A stretch of DNA of 64,000 nt from Lycorma delicatula. Taxonomy: Eukaryota > Arthropoda > Insecta > Hemiptera > Fulgoridae. The notes under the pieces were generated by a model, which was given only the letters and a program-made list of their open reading frames with translations, did no database searches and was not told where the DNA came from. The stretch lies in the NCBI RefSeq assembly GCF_047948215.1, contig NC_134456.1, positions 80,776,515 through 80,840,514 of the forward strand, in the 5' to 3' direction. Both the position numbers and the translations under genes were made by a program. Positions 10,660 to 22,556 of the stretch are shown one piece after another (the first letter of the stretch is position 1; each line of letters starts with the position of its first letter).

Positions 10660-12410
10660 CAGAGTGATTACAAATTGCTTGCTCTGGGGAGATGAAATAA
10701 TCTATAGCCAAAAATAAGAAAAAAGTTCATATAAACAGAGGTCAAAAACCGGTTCGTTTGCGAGTTACGGCTCGCGAAACATTTTGCTCTGCTTTCTTCT
10801 ACTTCTATGAAATTAAACAGTACTAAAATTCTTTGGTTATAAATTGAAGGGTAAATTAAGTGCTTACTTATGGTTTTTGAACTAAGAAATTGAATAAAAG
10901 TAATCCCAGATCTGTACCTTACATAGATTTTAGGAAAAAAGTGGAAAACACGAAAATGTTTTGTCGGAAAATACACTTTTTTAGGTTAGGAATAAAATAA
11001 CTGTTAATTTATCGACAAACAAATAAAAATTTCTAGTGAAGTTTGTAGAAAATTTAATTATAAAAATTAATTAATTACAATGTTTATTACAATTAAATAT
11101 AAATTTGAAAATTTCATTTTTTTTTTTAGATCAAAACACACAAACTGGATTGAAAATTTGATACAATTAAACAAGGAAAGTGTTCTTAAACAGAACAATT
11201 TTCATTAATGTTTTAACAACATAGTGTGAATGAAAACGAATAGAAAACATATCAATAACGAAAAAAAATGCTATAAAAAATAGATTTAAAAAAATAAAAA
11301 CCACTTTTTGTTTTTTCCTAAAAACGATTAAGTATCAAAATGGTTGGTTAATTGATAAAGCTGCAAACATTTCTTCAAAGAAGTTACTCAATATGGCCGC
11401 CATTTTGTTAAATGCATATTCAGCTAGGAAAGTCCATGCTAGCCGAGCATGGCTAATAGCATCATTTTTTTCCTCATAATAGCTATAGCATCTACTTTTT
11501 CTCACAAAACGTTCACGACCAGCATCAAATCGTTGTAGTTTAAGCATACCTGTTTCTCGAACTCGCCTCTCCAAAACGTCAAATGTTTCACGATCCGGTA
11601 CCCTTCGATCTGATAATTTTTTCAGTATTCACGAACAGCTACCAATTCATCTTTATTTACTTTACTATAAATTAACACTATGTCTGTCAACTCTCCAAAC
11701 GGAAACAAATTTGTGGTGTCAACCACTGAGAATGACTGACCAAGCAATAACATCATAAACACTGCTCAAATGATTATTCAAATTCTAGACATTAAGCTTA
11801 ATTCTTGATCAGCTGTTATTGCCAACCTATGAAAAAATAAATTTTTTTTTATGTTTTAGAATGATGTCTCAAATTTATTGTTATAATTTTTTGCATTTAT
11901 ATGTAAATTGTTCTGTTTAAAATCGTATTACTTTTCGGATCAAGTTTGTGTGTTTTGTTTTTTATTGAAGTTTGAATTCTCAAATTAGTGTTTAATTTTA
12001 ACAGACGTTATTTACATAAATTTTCGCAGAATTAAATTCTGAAAAAGTTCACTAGAAAGTTTTACTTATTTATTTGCAAATTAACAAAGTTATTTTATTT
12101 TTCAACAAAACCTTTACCTGTTTTATTCCGTTTTTCTTAAAATCTAAGTGATATAAAGGTCTGGGACCACTTTTATTTAATTTCATAGATCAAAAACCAT
12201 AGAAGAGCGCCAAATTTACTCCTCGATTTGTACCCAAAGAATTCTGCTATGGTTTAATTTCACAGAGGAAGCAGAAAGCAGGGCTAAATGTTTCGCGAGC
12301 CGTAACTCGCTAACGAACCGTTTTCTGACCTCTATTTATAAGAACGTTTTGTTATTTTTGGATATAGAATCATCTCCCAAGAGATTTCCGTGAAATTTGG
12401 GATCATTCTG
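10660..12410 (-). mobile_element. Foldback Tc1/mariner-superfamily element with ~500-bp inverted arms
   Basis: The arms 10660-11160 and about 11930-12410 are long imperfect inverted repeats. Both contain GCGAGTTACGGCTCGCGAAA, a GTTCATATAAACAGAGGTCA-like block and a GGTTTTTGAACTAAGAAATT-like block, in opposite orientation. The ends read TA-CAGAGTGATTACAAATT and AATTTGGGATCATTCTG-TA. This fits TA target duplication and CAG-starting termini. The centre holds only a transposase HTH remnant, so the element is non-autonomous. Confidence 0.8.
11335..11745 (-). pseudogene. Transposase HTH (DUF4817-type) fragment inside foldback element
   Basis: Minus-strand pieces read GELTDIVLIYSKVNKDELVA, VREY, then after a frameshift ERRVRETGMLKLQRFDAGRE and RFVRKS. 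This matches the DUF4817 helix-turn-helix at the N-terminus of a Tc1/mariner-like insect transposase (EEL.D....YG.A......A...Y.. F P.RR.P....F..L..RLRETG). The DDE catalytic domain has been lost and unrelated codons follow, ending in a stop at 11335. In the family this domain binds transposon ends. Confidence 0.7.
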
Positions 12411-12937
12411 TATAATATAATAGTACAATTATTTTTAAAGTAATTCTAATATTTAAAAGTAGTGTTTGAATTGTATTTTAGAGTTTAATTTTTTTTAAAT
12501 ATATACGTGTCAAATATTAAAGTTGATCTTTAAAAGCATTGACAGGGTTAAAATTTATTTCTTGCTCTAGGATAAAGTTGTCAAATAATATTAGAAATAT
12601 ACATTGTAATAATATAACCTTACTTATACATTTACAATGTGCATCGTAATGGCGTAGTACTGAAATTAGCACTAGCTTACCCGTGTGATTGGTCGATATT
12701 TCAAGACCTGCCAAACCAAATCACTAATATTTAACACTCATGGCTGCTTTATAATGTTCATCATACTCTTTTATGGGTTTCACGTAATCGTGGTCTTGCT
12801 ATCAATAGATATAACAAGCTACGGATATATTTATATGACCAGAGACCAGTTAGATTGGAATAGTTGCCAATGAATCCCAGTAAAGAAAGCATCACTAGGT
12901 GTTTGGAGAATTCCGATATATTGTACGAATCCATCGT
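12411..12937. other. AT-rich spacer, nothing recognised
   Basis: Short open frames on both strands overlap near 12517-12873 but show no domain. No repeat match seen. Confidence 0.4.
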
Positions 12938-13745
12938 TTTACCTTCCCGTCTAGCGCTATATCAGAGCTAGAGCTTTAGAAGGAAAAGTATTATAATCGG
13001 TCGAATTTGGGAATATGCGATTTTCAACGGAGCTTTACGTTTTGTTACCTAAGGAACCAGAAAAACTGGATGGAAATTTTCCTAATGTTTGTATTTTCAC
13101 GTGTGTGTGTATGTGTGCGCGCGCGCGTGTGAGTTTGGTATCGCACCCTGAATCATCTTATATCTCCAGACCTACTCGACCGATTTTGACCAAACTTGAT
13201 CAGATTACTTCTAGATATGAACATTAATGGCATTAAATTTTCAACTTAAAATGTCAAGTGGATGAGGCTGTAGAGCAAGATCACCCTCAGTACGTCGAGA
13301 TTTCATCTAATTACGGTCTTATTTTACTTAGGCACATTTATTAACAATTAAAAAATAATATTTCCAAAAAAAAAAAACTAGTTGCAAAGTGGGTGTACTG
13401 CGTCATTAGTACCGCCTCTTACTTCAAGGAGCGATAGTGTGTTGATGACGTAAAGCTACTATAATCGTCTGCTATGTTATGACGTCAGAGATGACCGGTA
13501 GAATTAACAAAATAAATTACATTTAAAGGGTAAAAATTTATTTAAAGTGGCCGCTAGTATCGCCACACCTGCGCGAATGAAATACGGTATGCGCGCACAC
13601 TTTAGTTAGAATAGTGGAATTAAATAAACAAAACATATTGTATTTAAATAAAATGATAAATATTTTAAATTAAGGGTTGTGGGTAAGACGAGCATCAGAA
13701 AAAAGCAGCGTGACGGGAAATTCCTACAACTGTATTGGCAGTTTT
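12938..13745 (-). repeat. Family B HINE-like repeat, copy 1
   Basis: The left end CTTCCCGTCTAGCGCTATAT resembles copy 2 at 50801 (CTTTCCCGCTTAGCGCTATT). The right end ACGGGAAATTCCTACAACTG matches GCGGGAAAGTCCTACATCTG. CTTCCCG...CGGGAAA form subterminal inverted repeats. A (GT)/(GC) microsatellite lies at 13100-13132, then the CCGATTTTGACCAAACTTGA phrase. The architecture parallels family A. The right end is immediately followed by family A copy 2. Strand is by analogy with A. Non-coding; the apparent reading frames inside are not real. Confidence 0.72.
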
Positions 13746-14360
13746 TTACTTTCTTGTAGAAGTAAAGGAAGAATTGTGAAGGCGAATTTTCAAATTTCAA
13801 CGGAAATATCCATTTTTACCATCCCTAAATCCATTTTGACTAGTTTCGGCGTGACGTCTATACGTACGTATATATCTCGCATAACTCAAAAACAATTAGC
13901 CACAGGATGTTGATTTTGGGTTTAGGATTGTCGTAACATCTAGTTGCGCACTTCCTCTTTTGATTATTCGAATGAACCAAAAGTAATCAGTTAATTCTTA
14001 ACTGCAGTAATAAGCCCTCATTGAGAGCTTTTGAACGATATATCACAAATGGTACTTATTTTCATTGGTTCCAGAATTATAGTCAAATAAAATTTTAATT
14101 AATAAAATATTTGTCTCTTACAAGGAGTAGGCACATCGGTTCAAATCCTACTTTATCTCCTTTTACTTTTTTTAAGTTTTTTTTTCTTTAATTTAAATAT
14201 ATTGATTTATTAATAAATATTAACTCCTGATTGTAAAAAAATTACGATAAATAATAATTTAAAAATAACAATATAAAATATCATAGGTAATGTAAGTTAT
14301 TAATGAAATAAAATTTTATGTACTTTTAAAAGTGTATAATTAAATAGGCGTACAAGATTT
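13746..14360 (-). repeat. Family A HINE-like repeat, copy 2
   Basis: It starts TTACTTTCTTGTAGAAGTAA, then carries CAACGGAAATATCCATTTTT, TAGTTTCGGCGTGACGTCTA, an ACGTACGTATATA microsatellite and the ATAACTCAAAAACAATTAGC phrase. It ends at TTAAATAGGCGTACAAG and lacks the terminal GTGG..CCAC hairpin, so one terminus is damaged. Confidence 0.8.
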
Positions 14361-15470
14361 TTTTAAATGATTTATCAAAAAAAAAAATTAACTTACAATG
14401 AAATGTTGAACTAGTAAATATTTATAAAAGTTAGCGTAAATATGGTAAAGAAAACCAAATAATAATTCATTAAATTATTTTTCAATAATCAAATATTTTA
14501 CTTTTATTGAAAAAAAAAGTTTTATTTAATTAAAAATGTATCGTCTTCTGTAATAAAGTTTTAAAACTACTTTCATCCTTATAATTTTTTATAAAGAATT
14601 TTAAATCGATTTGTTGAAACAATAAAATCATTGGCCACCGAGTCTAAATAGTTCCAAGGGACCTGTTTAAAATTTACAAATCCATTTTTTTATGTATCTG
14701 CAATATGTTATCCCTTACCATTTTACCTTACCAAACATTTTGATAAATGCTGACTACTCCAGATATAGCGAAAATAATTTTAAAAAAATAAAAAATTTAT
14801 TATTAATTTAGGACAGTATAATTAAAACGTTTATTAACTCCTACCGTCAATAAGAGGAAACTAAAAATAATAACTCTTTTGACACACTAGTATGATTGAA
14901 GATTATTCCTATCATGATAAATGGTCATTTAGAAAAAGAAAAATAATTTCGTATCGATTAGTTGAAAAAGTCAAGCTGTTACGTAATTTTTTTATAAGAC
15001 GTTTTTAAAGTTGGCGGATTTTGTGAATTTTAATTTAATTATTTCGATTGGTATTTACGATGAAATTATATTTAAAAAGTTAAAAATTGTAAATGAATAA
15101 AACTTTCAACACGTTTGATGTTATAATATTTCACTAATATCTCTCCATCCCTCTTTTAGGTTTTTAAAAGTTTAAAAAAAATTAAAACCATAAATTCTTT
15201 AACCATAAACTAACAAATCAAATTTTATGATTGTAAGCTAAACTGTTTCTCTGATAGAAATAATTAAAATGGAAGTTAATGTAAGAATAGTACATATATA
15301 CATAAGTAAATAATTTTTTAACTCGTGAGATCTCATAATGGAAAATTTGAATGAAGCAAATTTTCTTTCCGATAGCAATATTTTTCCTCTGCTATATTAT
15401 ATTACAGAATAGGAAAATTAAAACCAATCCTAAAATAATTGATGTAGAATAAAAAAATTAACATAATTTA
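14361..15470. other. AT-rich stretch, nothing recognised
   Basis: No frame of note, no repeat match and no RNA gene. A slightly less AT-rich patch at about 14620-14760 has no recognisable content. Confidence 0.5.
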
Positions 15471-15524
15471 TCAAAATTAATTATATGGAAATTTATCAAA
15501 TTATATGGGAATTTATCAAAATTA

Positions 15525-15935
15525 ATTAAATTATATGGAAGTGAAACTTGGACGATCGGAGTATCTGAGAAGAAAAGATTAGAAGCTTTTGAAATGTGGT
15601 GCGATAGGAGAATGTTAAAAATCAGATGGGTGGATAAAGTGACAAATGAAGAGGTGTTACGGCAAATAGATGAAGAAAGAAGCATTTGGAAAAATATAGC
15701 TAAAAGAAGAGACGGACTAATAGGCCACATATTAAGGCATCCTGGAATAGTCGCTTTAATATTGGAAGGACAGGTAGAAGGAAAAAATTGTGTAGGCAGG
15801 CCACGTTTGGAATATGTAAAACAAATTGTTAGGAATGTAGGATGTAGGGGGTATGCCGAAATGAAAAGACTAGCACTAGGGAATCTTGGAGAGCTGCATC
15901 AAACCAGTCAAATGACTGAAGACAAAAAAAATCAA
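15525..15935 (+). pseudogene. RTE-type LINE 3' end, copy 1 (5'-truncated)
   Basis: An almost continuous frame begins LYGSETWTIGVSEKKRLEAF. EMWCDRRMLKIRWVDKVTNE and EVLRQIDEERSIWKN follow, and it ends near ASNQSND with GACTGAAGACAAAAAAAA. The LYGSETW / LEAFEMWC.RRMLKI.W / T.EEVL..I.E....... / GH..RH / DRESWRAA order matches the C-terminal tail of RTE/BovB-like LINEs. One short deletion affects ALDRESW. The same 3' end is carried by three other copies here, which fits target-primed reverse transcription with variable 5' truncation. Confidence 0.85.
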
Positions 15936-17060
15936 AATTAAATAAAAAAAGAGAATGTGTGACGATTAATAAAGTTTTTATTTAACTAATAAATCTGTTG
16001 GAAAGCCAAAGTTTATTTTTAAGATAGTACAAGTGTATTTTTTTTTAATAATAAAAAAAATTAAAAAAACTTCGCAAAGAGAAAGAAAGCAGAACCGAAT
16101 ATCTGGTCAGAAGAACAGAAAAAACCCAATCCGAAAGGATAAGGAAGTCCTAGGAAGAAAAGAGAAAGAGGTTGGATATAAAATAAACTGATACTTAGCG
16201 TGGTCAACAGCAGCAGTAACAAAAAAAAAAAAAAAAAATTAAATAAATAGGTAGGTAATACCTATATCAAGGTAATACCTATATAATAATATCATACAAG
16301 TAATCTGAAATTTAATTATTAAAATTCCATTTTAATAAAATTTATATTTATAGCTTCTTTTTTTATAAGTTTAAAGTCATATATATCATCATCATCATCA
16401 TCATGTAGTATTCTGCCTGTTGGCAGGTCCCTGGCACCAATGTTGCCTCTACCATTTTCTGTTCTAAGGTTTTCTACAATATATATATTGTATTTTTTAT
16501 AATCAAAAACCAGCTTGTACAACCCAAATACAGAAAAGTAATGTTAACATTGACTGGCCAGGTTACATGGTACAAATCTTCTAATTGTTTTACTTTAAAG
16601 TTAATTTTAATTTTTAATTCTTAATTGACGTCAATTTAAATATATGTAATAATTTTATTTAATTGACTTCATTTTTTCTATATATGATAGTCATTTAAAT
16701 TTTAATATGATAATCTTTTAATTTTTTTCTAAAAAAAAAAATTGTTAAATTTTATATGTAATTTTATATCATTTATATACAACTGATGATTCGTGATCCG
16801 GCGAAAGTGCTATTGCAATAAAAAAAAGAAAAATAAACTACATGTAATTTCGTTTACTTTGTAATTCTGTACTTGGGTTGTTCAAGTTCGTTTTTGACTA
16901 CAAAAAATACAATACATTGTTACAAAGGAATTTGGGTCTTATAAGTATTGACTTTATAAAAATCATAGACACACACACAAGTATTATTTAAAAAAAATTA
17001 ATTTGCTTTATGTTTTGATATTTTTAAAATGATTATTATAATCTTTAATAAGTAGCACAT
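15936..17060. other. AT-rich stretch with (ATC)n microsatellite
   Basis: Holds a (CAT)n run at 16386-16405 next to TGCCTGTTGGCAGGTCCC, which may be a retroelement scrap. A CTGATGATTCGTGATCCGGC GAAAG motif lies at 16783-16807, followed by AATAAAAAAA. No gene seen; the aspartate run read from the microsatellite is an artefact. Confidence 0.4.
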
Positions 17061-17208
17061 TTTTCTTTTGGGGAAGGCTTTTATAACCTGGAGGTTCCGG
17101 TTTCAAATCCCTGCCAGGCATGGTATCTTTCCATACATCACCAGTTTCTACCGGGCTAATGACCATAGCTGTTGATGCCTATTCTTTCATAATAATAATA
17201 ATGAATAT
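17061..17208 (+). repeat. tRNA-derived SINE fragment, family E-like
   Basis: Box-B-like GGTTTCAAATCCC followed by TGCCAGGCATGGTAT matches the post-box-B sequence of the SINEs at 38814, 51374 and 58636. The tail is (ATA)n ending near 17205. The 5' head is too diverged to define. Confidence 0.6.
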
Positions 17209-17633
17209 ATACAAAAAATTTAATTTTGATACAAAAATACTGTGCCCAAATTGAAAACAGAACCTGGATTCATGAATATATCTATCAGCTTGTTAATATA
17301 ACGTTCTGCTGGAACAAAATTGTGTGCAATAAAGTCTTCAAATGATATAAAAAAAATATTGTCAATCAATGACCTTCAGATAGCAAATAATATTTTGGTT
17401 AATATTTTAAAAATAATTTATTACATGAGTAGATTTTATTTTTAAATCTTGTTATCTAGTTCAACAATTAATTTTATTTAATATTAAATTTAATTTTCTT
17501 GTAATGTGTAAGCTAATATTTCGAAAATGAAATGAAAAGAATTTGGTAAAAATATTTATTAGTAATCGTGATTTATATTTATTTTATTAAAATATATAAC
17601 GTTTTATATTATTATTTCCTAAATATTGTAAAC
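17209..17633. other. AT-rich spacer
   Basis: AT-rich spacer with nothing recognisable. Confidence 0.45.
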
Positions 17634-18243
17634 ACGAAAAATTTCGGTTTTCAGATTTCAACGGAAATATCCATTTTAACCATCCTTGAATCCATTTTGA
17701 CTAGTTTCGGCGTGACGTCTGTACGTATGTATATCGGATAACTAAAAAACGATTAGCCGTAGAATGTTGAAATTTTGGATTTAGGACTGTTGTCTGTTGG
17801 ACATCTATCCCAATGTTGGACCAAAAAATCCCAATCAATCAAACAAATTTGGATTTTAGACTTATTCTTAATTACATAATAAGCCCTCATTGAGAGCTTT
17901 TCAACGATATATCATAAGTTGTACTTATTTTCAATGGTTCCAGAGTTACAGCCAAATAAATTTTAATTAATGAAATATTTGGATCTTACAACGGGTAGGC
18001 ACATCAGTTCGAAACCGACTCCATTACCTTTTTTTTTTTAACTTTTTTTTTTTTAATTTAAATATATTGGTTTATTAATAATTGTCTACCTCCGATTGTA
18101 AAAAATATTTTTACAATAAAATTTATATATATATATATAAAAGTCAGAAGTTATTAGTGAAATAAAATTTTATGTACTTTTAAAAATGTGTATATGTAAT
18201 TTAATAGGCGTACAAGGAAGTCATGTTGTGTCCACATCAGATT
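17634..18243 (-). repeat. Family A HINE-like repeat, copy 3 (palindrome end lost)
   Basis: Enters at GAAAAATTTCGGTTTTCAGA, so the ACTTCCTT palindrome end is missing. The body has CAACGGAAATATCCATTTTA, TAGTTTCGGCGTGACGTCTG and AAAACGATTAGCCGTAGAAT. It ends GGCGTACAAGGAAGTCATGT then TGTGTCCACATCAGA followed by T's. The terminal hairpin end is well preserved. Confidence 0.8.
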
Positions 18244-21240
18244 TTTTTTTAATATTTAATTTAACTTTCTTGTAATATGTAAGCTAATAATTTAAAAAAT
18301 AAATGAAAAAGATTTTGTAAAAATATCTATTAGTAATCAAGTGATATATATTTATTTTATTAAAATATATTACGTAATATATATTTTTTGAAAATGTTTT
18401 AATGTGAAATTTTAAATTAAATAAACAGTGTAGCAAAACGTATTAAAATGTATTTTTATAGCAATATTATAAATGTAATTAATAATCAGTACCTTCAACA
18501 AACTGATTTGCATTTCATAAAGATGATGAAATGCAAAAAAAAATTTAAATTACCATTTTAATTATTTAAATTACCACTTCGCGTTATTAATCATAAGAGA
18601 ATTTACATTTTAGTCTACTGTATTGCCTTCCACTTTTTTAAACAATATTTTTCCAAGACCGATGGAATACAATTACAAGATTGGATTTTAACAAGTAATT
18701 TAATTAATGTTGAGTTTTATTTCAGAATAGGTGAAAAATCTGTACTAATTAAGATGTGATAAATGATAATCCAACTTTTGATTAATTGACGTACGATGTG
18801 GTTAAACCACAGAGATTTCATTCCAAGGTATGCTCTGCGGTCATTGAACCAGCAATTCCCGGAATAGCTCACTTGTCCGCAGTATTAACACCCCTTAAGT
18901 CAATACCGTTTTTTAAAAATTGTCGTTAAAAATAAAAAAAAGTAAATTGAATAAATTTGGAATTTATTATTGATGTATATAAATGTAGAAGTAAAGAAAT
19001 AAATTTTAAATATTACATTCCTATACGATATGTGTTTATTGTAAAATAAATTTAAATATCTGCTAATAAAATAAAATAAAATGATATTTTTTTAGTATTT
19101 TAAACCTACGTGCCAGAATATTAGCTTTTTAACTTTTATTCAGAAACGTCTGGATTCACATCCAGTCTAGGTTTACCAATTTTTTATTTACTTTAAAGCT
19201 CAAGAACCGGGTTCCCATGAAAAAGCCTTAATGAATTCCTGGAATATATTATTCATTAATTGAAAAATTAATATACATATATATATATATATATATATAA
19301 TATACATATAAAGAAAATTTCTGAGTAAATTACGCAAATATTTAGTAAATGAAAAGGATTTGAAAAATAGTAACGAAAAAATGTAATAATTTCCACAAAC
19401 ACATACAAATGTATTTATATAAGTTATATTATTCAACAAAAAATATTAAAAAGTATATGTTTATTTTAGAGATGTTGTATTTTCAGAAAAATAAAAGAAA
19501 TTTTACGTAGGCTTTGTGTTAAAGTGTGTTTTAACTGTATAGGAGGATTAAACGGTTCCAATAACGGCCTTATTCACTCGCCATCCACCAATCTCTTCAA
19601 CGGCATTGTTGTTCATTAAACACTCAGTAAATGAAATATAAATAAAAGGCTTTTTACCCTATAAAGTAAAACGTATTTACGCAAGATAATAAAAAGTCGG
19701 TAAAAGTACATATACTATATTAAAATTAATACACTCAAATAAATTTAGTTATGATCACCTTGATGACGTAATTCTATATTGTCGAATTTTAAATAATGTT
19801 ATGAATTTTAATACATTTTTAATTTAGTAATTTTCATTATTGTTGTAGAATACGATACCTAAATATTCTTATTTATTTAAGGACAAATTTTTTTATATAC
19901 GAATAATAAAAAAATCTGGTATATTCTCTATATTTTTTATTAGTACATTCTATTTTTTATGAATAATTTATTTTTAAAGTAAAATTTTAGCTAAGTAGTT
20001 GAGGTAAACCGGTGAGAGACTAAAAAATTCTTTGACAAGATGAAAATTAAACCCAGGTAATAAATATATTAGAAATACATTACAATAATTTTAAAAAAAG
20101 CAAGATCCGTAAATATTTTGACAATAAATTATTTAAAAAAAAACAAACATTTATCTTAATATAGTAATATTTTTACTTATTTAATTTTTCAAATAACAAC
20201 CAGGTAATATTAATAGTTCACCGACCTGACAATGGAAACGTATTGACGTATCAAAATGAACTCATGCGGTTTATTTAAGTAACAAGAAATTCAAGATATT
20301 AAACACCAAATAATCAAAGAAGGTAATTTATTTATATTTTTAATTTTAAAACTAATCTTGATTAGCGCACCTAATATTCTCAGATCACTTAGGTCAGATA
20401 GAATAACTAAATATCCTAATTAAATATAAAGAATCACATTTTTATTGCTTTCATTTCATAGTTACTAAATTTTTTTAAATTAAATTTGATTAGCATAAAA
20501 TTCTATGTCAAGTAAATTTTATAAATCCTAAATTTAAAAAAAAACCCTAAAACTCTTAATCACTTATGTTTTACGCAATTTATTTCATTCGAAGATAACT
20601 CCTAATTCCTTTTTTAAGAGAAAGAAAGATATTTTTATAAGATTAATATCATTTTATAAAAAAAAAAATTGCAATTTTTTATATCCATTTTCAGATATCT
20701 AAAAATAAATAAATACCTTTTCATGTTGAAAAAATATTAGATTTAAATGATATACTGTTTTGTGGGAAAATTAAACGGATTATCAGATATCATATATTTC
20801 GTATTAATGTAACTACGGAAAATAAAGCAATAATTGCAGAAAGAATATAAGTGTAATAATAATATTAATAAAACGTAATTATTATACATACAATTAAATT
20901 TACGGAAAATTTCATTTTGAATTTTATAATATATATAAATAAAAATCATTTAATACAATGAAGGATTTATTTAAAATTTTTTTTTACTATAAGAAAATTT
21001 ACTTTATCTTTAAACGGTCTGTTTTTAATTTTAAAATACCTTTTGCTTAATTTGATAAACTAAATATTATATTAAGGCTTCTTTCTTGCATCACTGGAAT
21101 AAATTTTTAAATAATACTCATTTATATAATAAAATTTAAAAATATATCTTTAATTCATTTCTACAATATTTAGAGATGCTTATAAGATAAGACTATTAAA
21201 AGACGTAAATGAAAAAAGAATAAAGTGCAAAAACTGTTTT
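18244..21240. other. 3-kb AT-rich stretch, nothing recognised
   Basis: No frame longer than about 80 codons and none with a domain. (AT)n runs lie at 19278-19299. Less AT-rich patches at 18785-18905 (with GGGAATTGCTGGTTCAATGA on the minus strand) and 19545-19615 have no identified content. Unknown old repeats are likely. Confidence 0.5.
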
Positions 21241-21540
21241 ATGGTTAGTAAATGGTTGGTGTCTAAACTCAGCGGGAGGCTTGTTACTCACCCTGCTAGC
21301 GACGAGACCGGGTTCCAGGTCACAACTAGACGCTATACGGGTGGTGTGCGCGCACTACCCTCTGACAGTTCTCCCAAACACAAACCAAACTATCGTACGA
21401 ATATCGTACCCGTACCCTGTTACAACCCTTATACCCTAACAGCCCCCTTCCAGTTTTCCCCTTTTGTATAAACGACCAAGCTACTGAATATGCAAGAACA
21501 TCTTTCTTGCAGCCTTTCAATAGCGAACTCAAATTCTGTT
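21241..21540. other. Unexplained GC-richer island
   Basis: About 300 bp of clearly higher GC, including GAGACCGGGTTCCAGGTCAC and GGTGGTGTGCGCGCACTACC. Both strands have overlapping open frames (76 codons plus, 68 minus), but neither resembles a known domain. It could be a retroelement fragment, an exon or a divergent SINE. No splice sites I would trust. Confidence 0.35.
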
Positions 21541-21889
21541 CTACTTTTAACTGACCTTAAGTGATAAAAAGAAAATGTGTTCTGCTATTAATATTTATAC
21601 CGTGATAAAATATTTATAAAGAATTTTATTATTTGTATCGAATTTAAATTTACAAATTGGTAACACAAGTTCCTTGGTAATATTATTCATAGGTAAATTT
21701 CTGTAAGCTGTTAAATACTTTCATTGTATATTATTTTATATTGCATTATTTATTCTTTTATTATAAAATAAAAAAAAAATATATTAAAACAATTCAATAT
21801 TAAAATGGAAAACAAGATTAACAATGATATATTTCTAAAATAAAATAAATACAAAATCAATATGAACTTAACAGCATACATGAGTATAT
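21541..21889. other. AT-rich spacer
   Basis: AT-rich spacer with nothing recognisable. Confidence 0.45.
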
Positions 21890-22556
21890 GTAATTAGTTC
21901 CAATGCATGCGATAAAAAAATCCCTTTCGGCACGGCGGAAGGTGGAGGTAGATTTCACGTTTGCTAAGAAGCGGATAAAAAAGATTTCCACCCTAAAGTT
22001 AAGAAAAACTTCAAATTTACTCAATACGACAACGGTTGCATGTGAAAAAAGTTTCAAATGTTTAGCATACGACAAGTCCCATCATCTTACAATTTCAGAA
22101 ATATTTTGGTCATCCCTTGCGGTAAGGATTGGTTAAACAAAAATTGTTCCAGAGAAAAGTTTTAGGTAATGTTTAGAGGACTAACGACCACTTTAAACCG
22201 ATTCGATACTGTGCCTATAAAGGGAGTTATGATTTTTTTGTCTTCGGAACCCCATTTTTTCAAATCCCTGGACCAATGATTGGTGATCAAAAAATTTTAC
22301 TTAGATAAGTTGTATCCAGAAAATAATAGCCTTATCCAGAAAATAATAGGAATTTTAAACGAATTCAATGTTTTATTTAATAAGAAAATTATAGCAATAA
22401 TTTTTTTCGAAAAAAACCCATTCCACCCCAATCGTCCGATTTTACCCATTAACGAATTCGACCGAGATTTTGGGTCGATATATTTTATGTATTAATTTGA
22501 AAGTGATTGGCACAAAATTACTTAGTTATCGTATCCACAAGAAAGTAAAATATATA
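21890..22556 (+). repeat. Family G: third repeat with HINE-like end motif
   Basis: The right end is GTATCCACAAGAAAGTAAAA, i.e. TTTTACTTTCTTGTGGATAC on the minus strand. This is the same TTTACTTTCTTG start as families A and B. The interior has an ATAACTCCC...CGAATCGGTTTAAAG phrase on the minus strand, like the ATAACTC...CCGATTT phrase of the other families. There is a short direct duplication of TATCCAGAAAATAATAG at 22314-22350. Only one copy is in the window, so the left boundary is approximate. Non-coding. Confidence 0.45.

Noticed and set aside
16319..16522. Minus-strand frame with a run of aspartates
   Set aside because: The Asp run is the (CAT)n microsatellite read in one frame; no domain around it.
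19200..19439. 79-codon minus-strand frame
   Set aside because: Its middle is an (AT)n run read as Ile/Tyr repeats; no domain.
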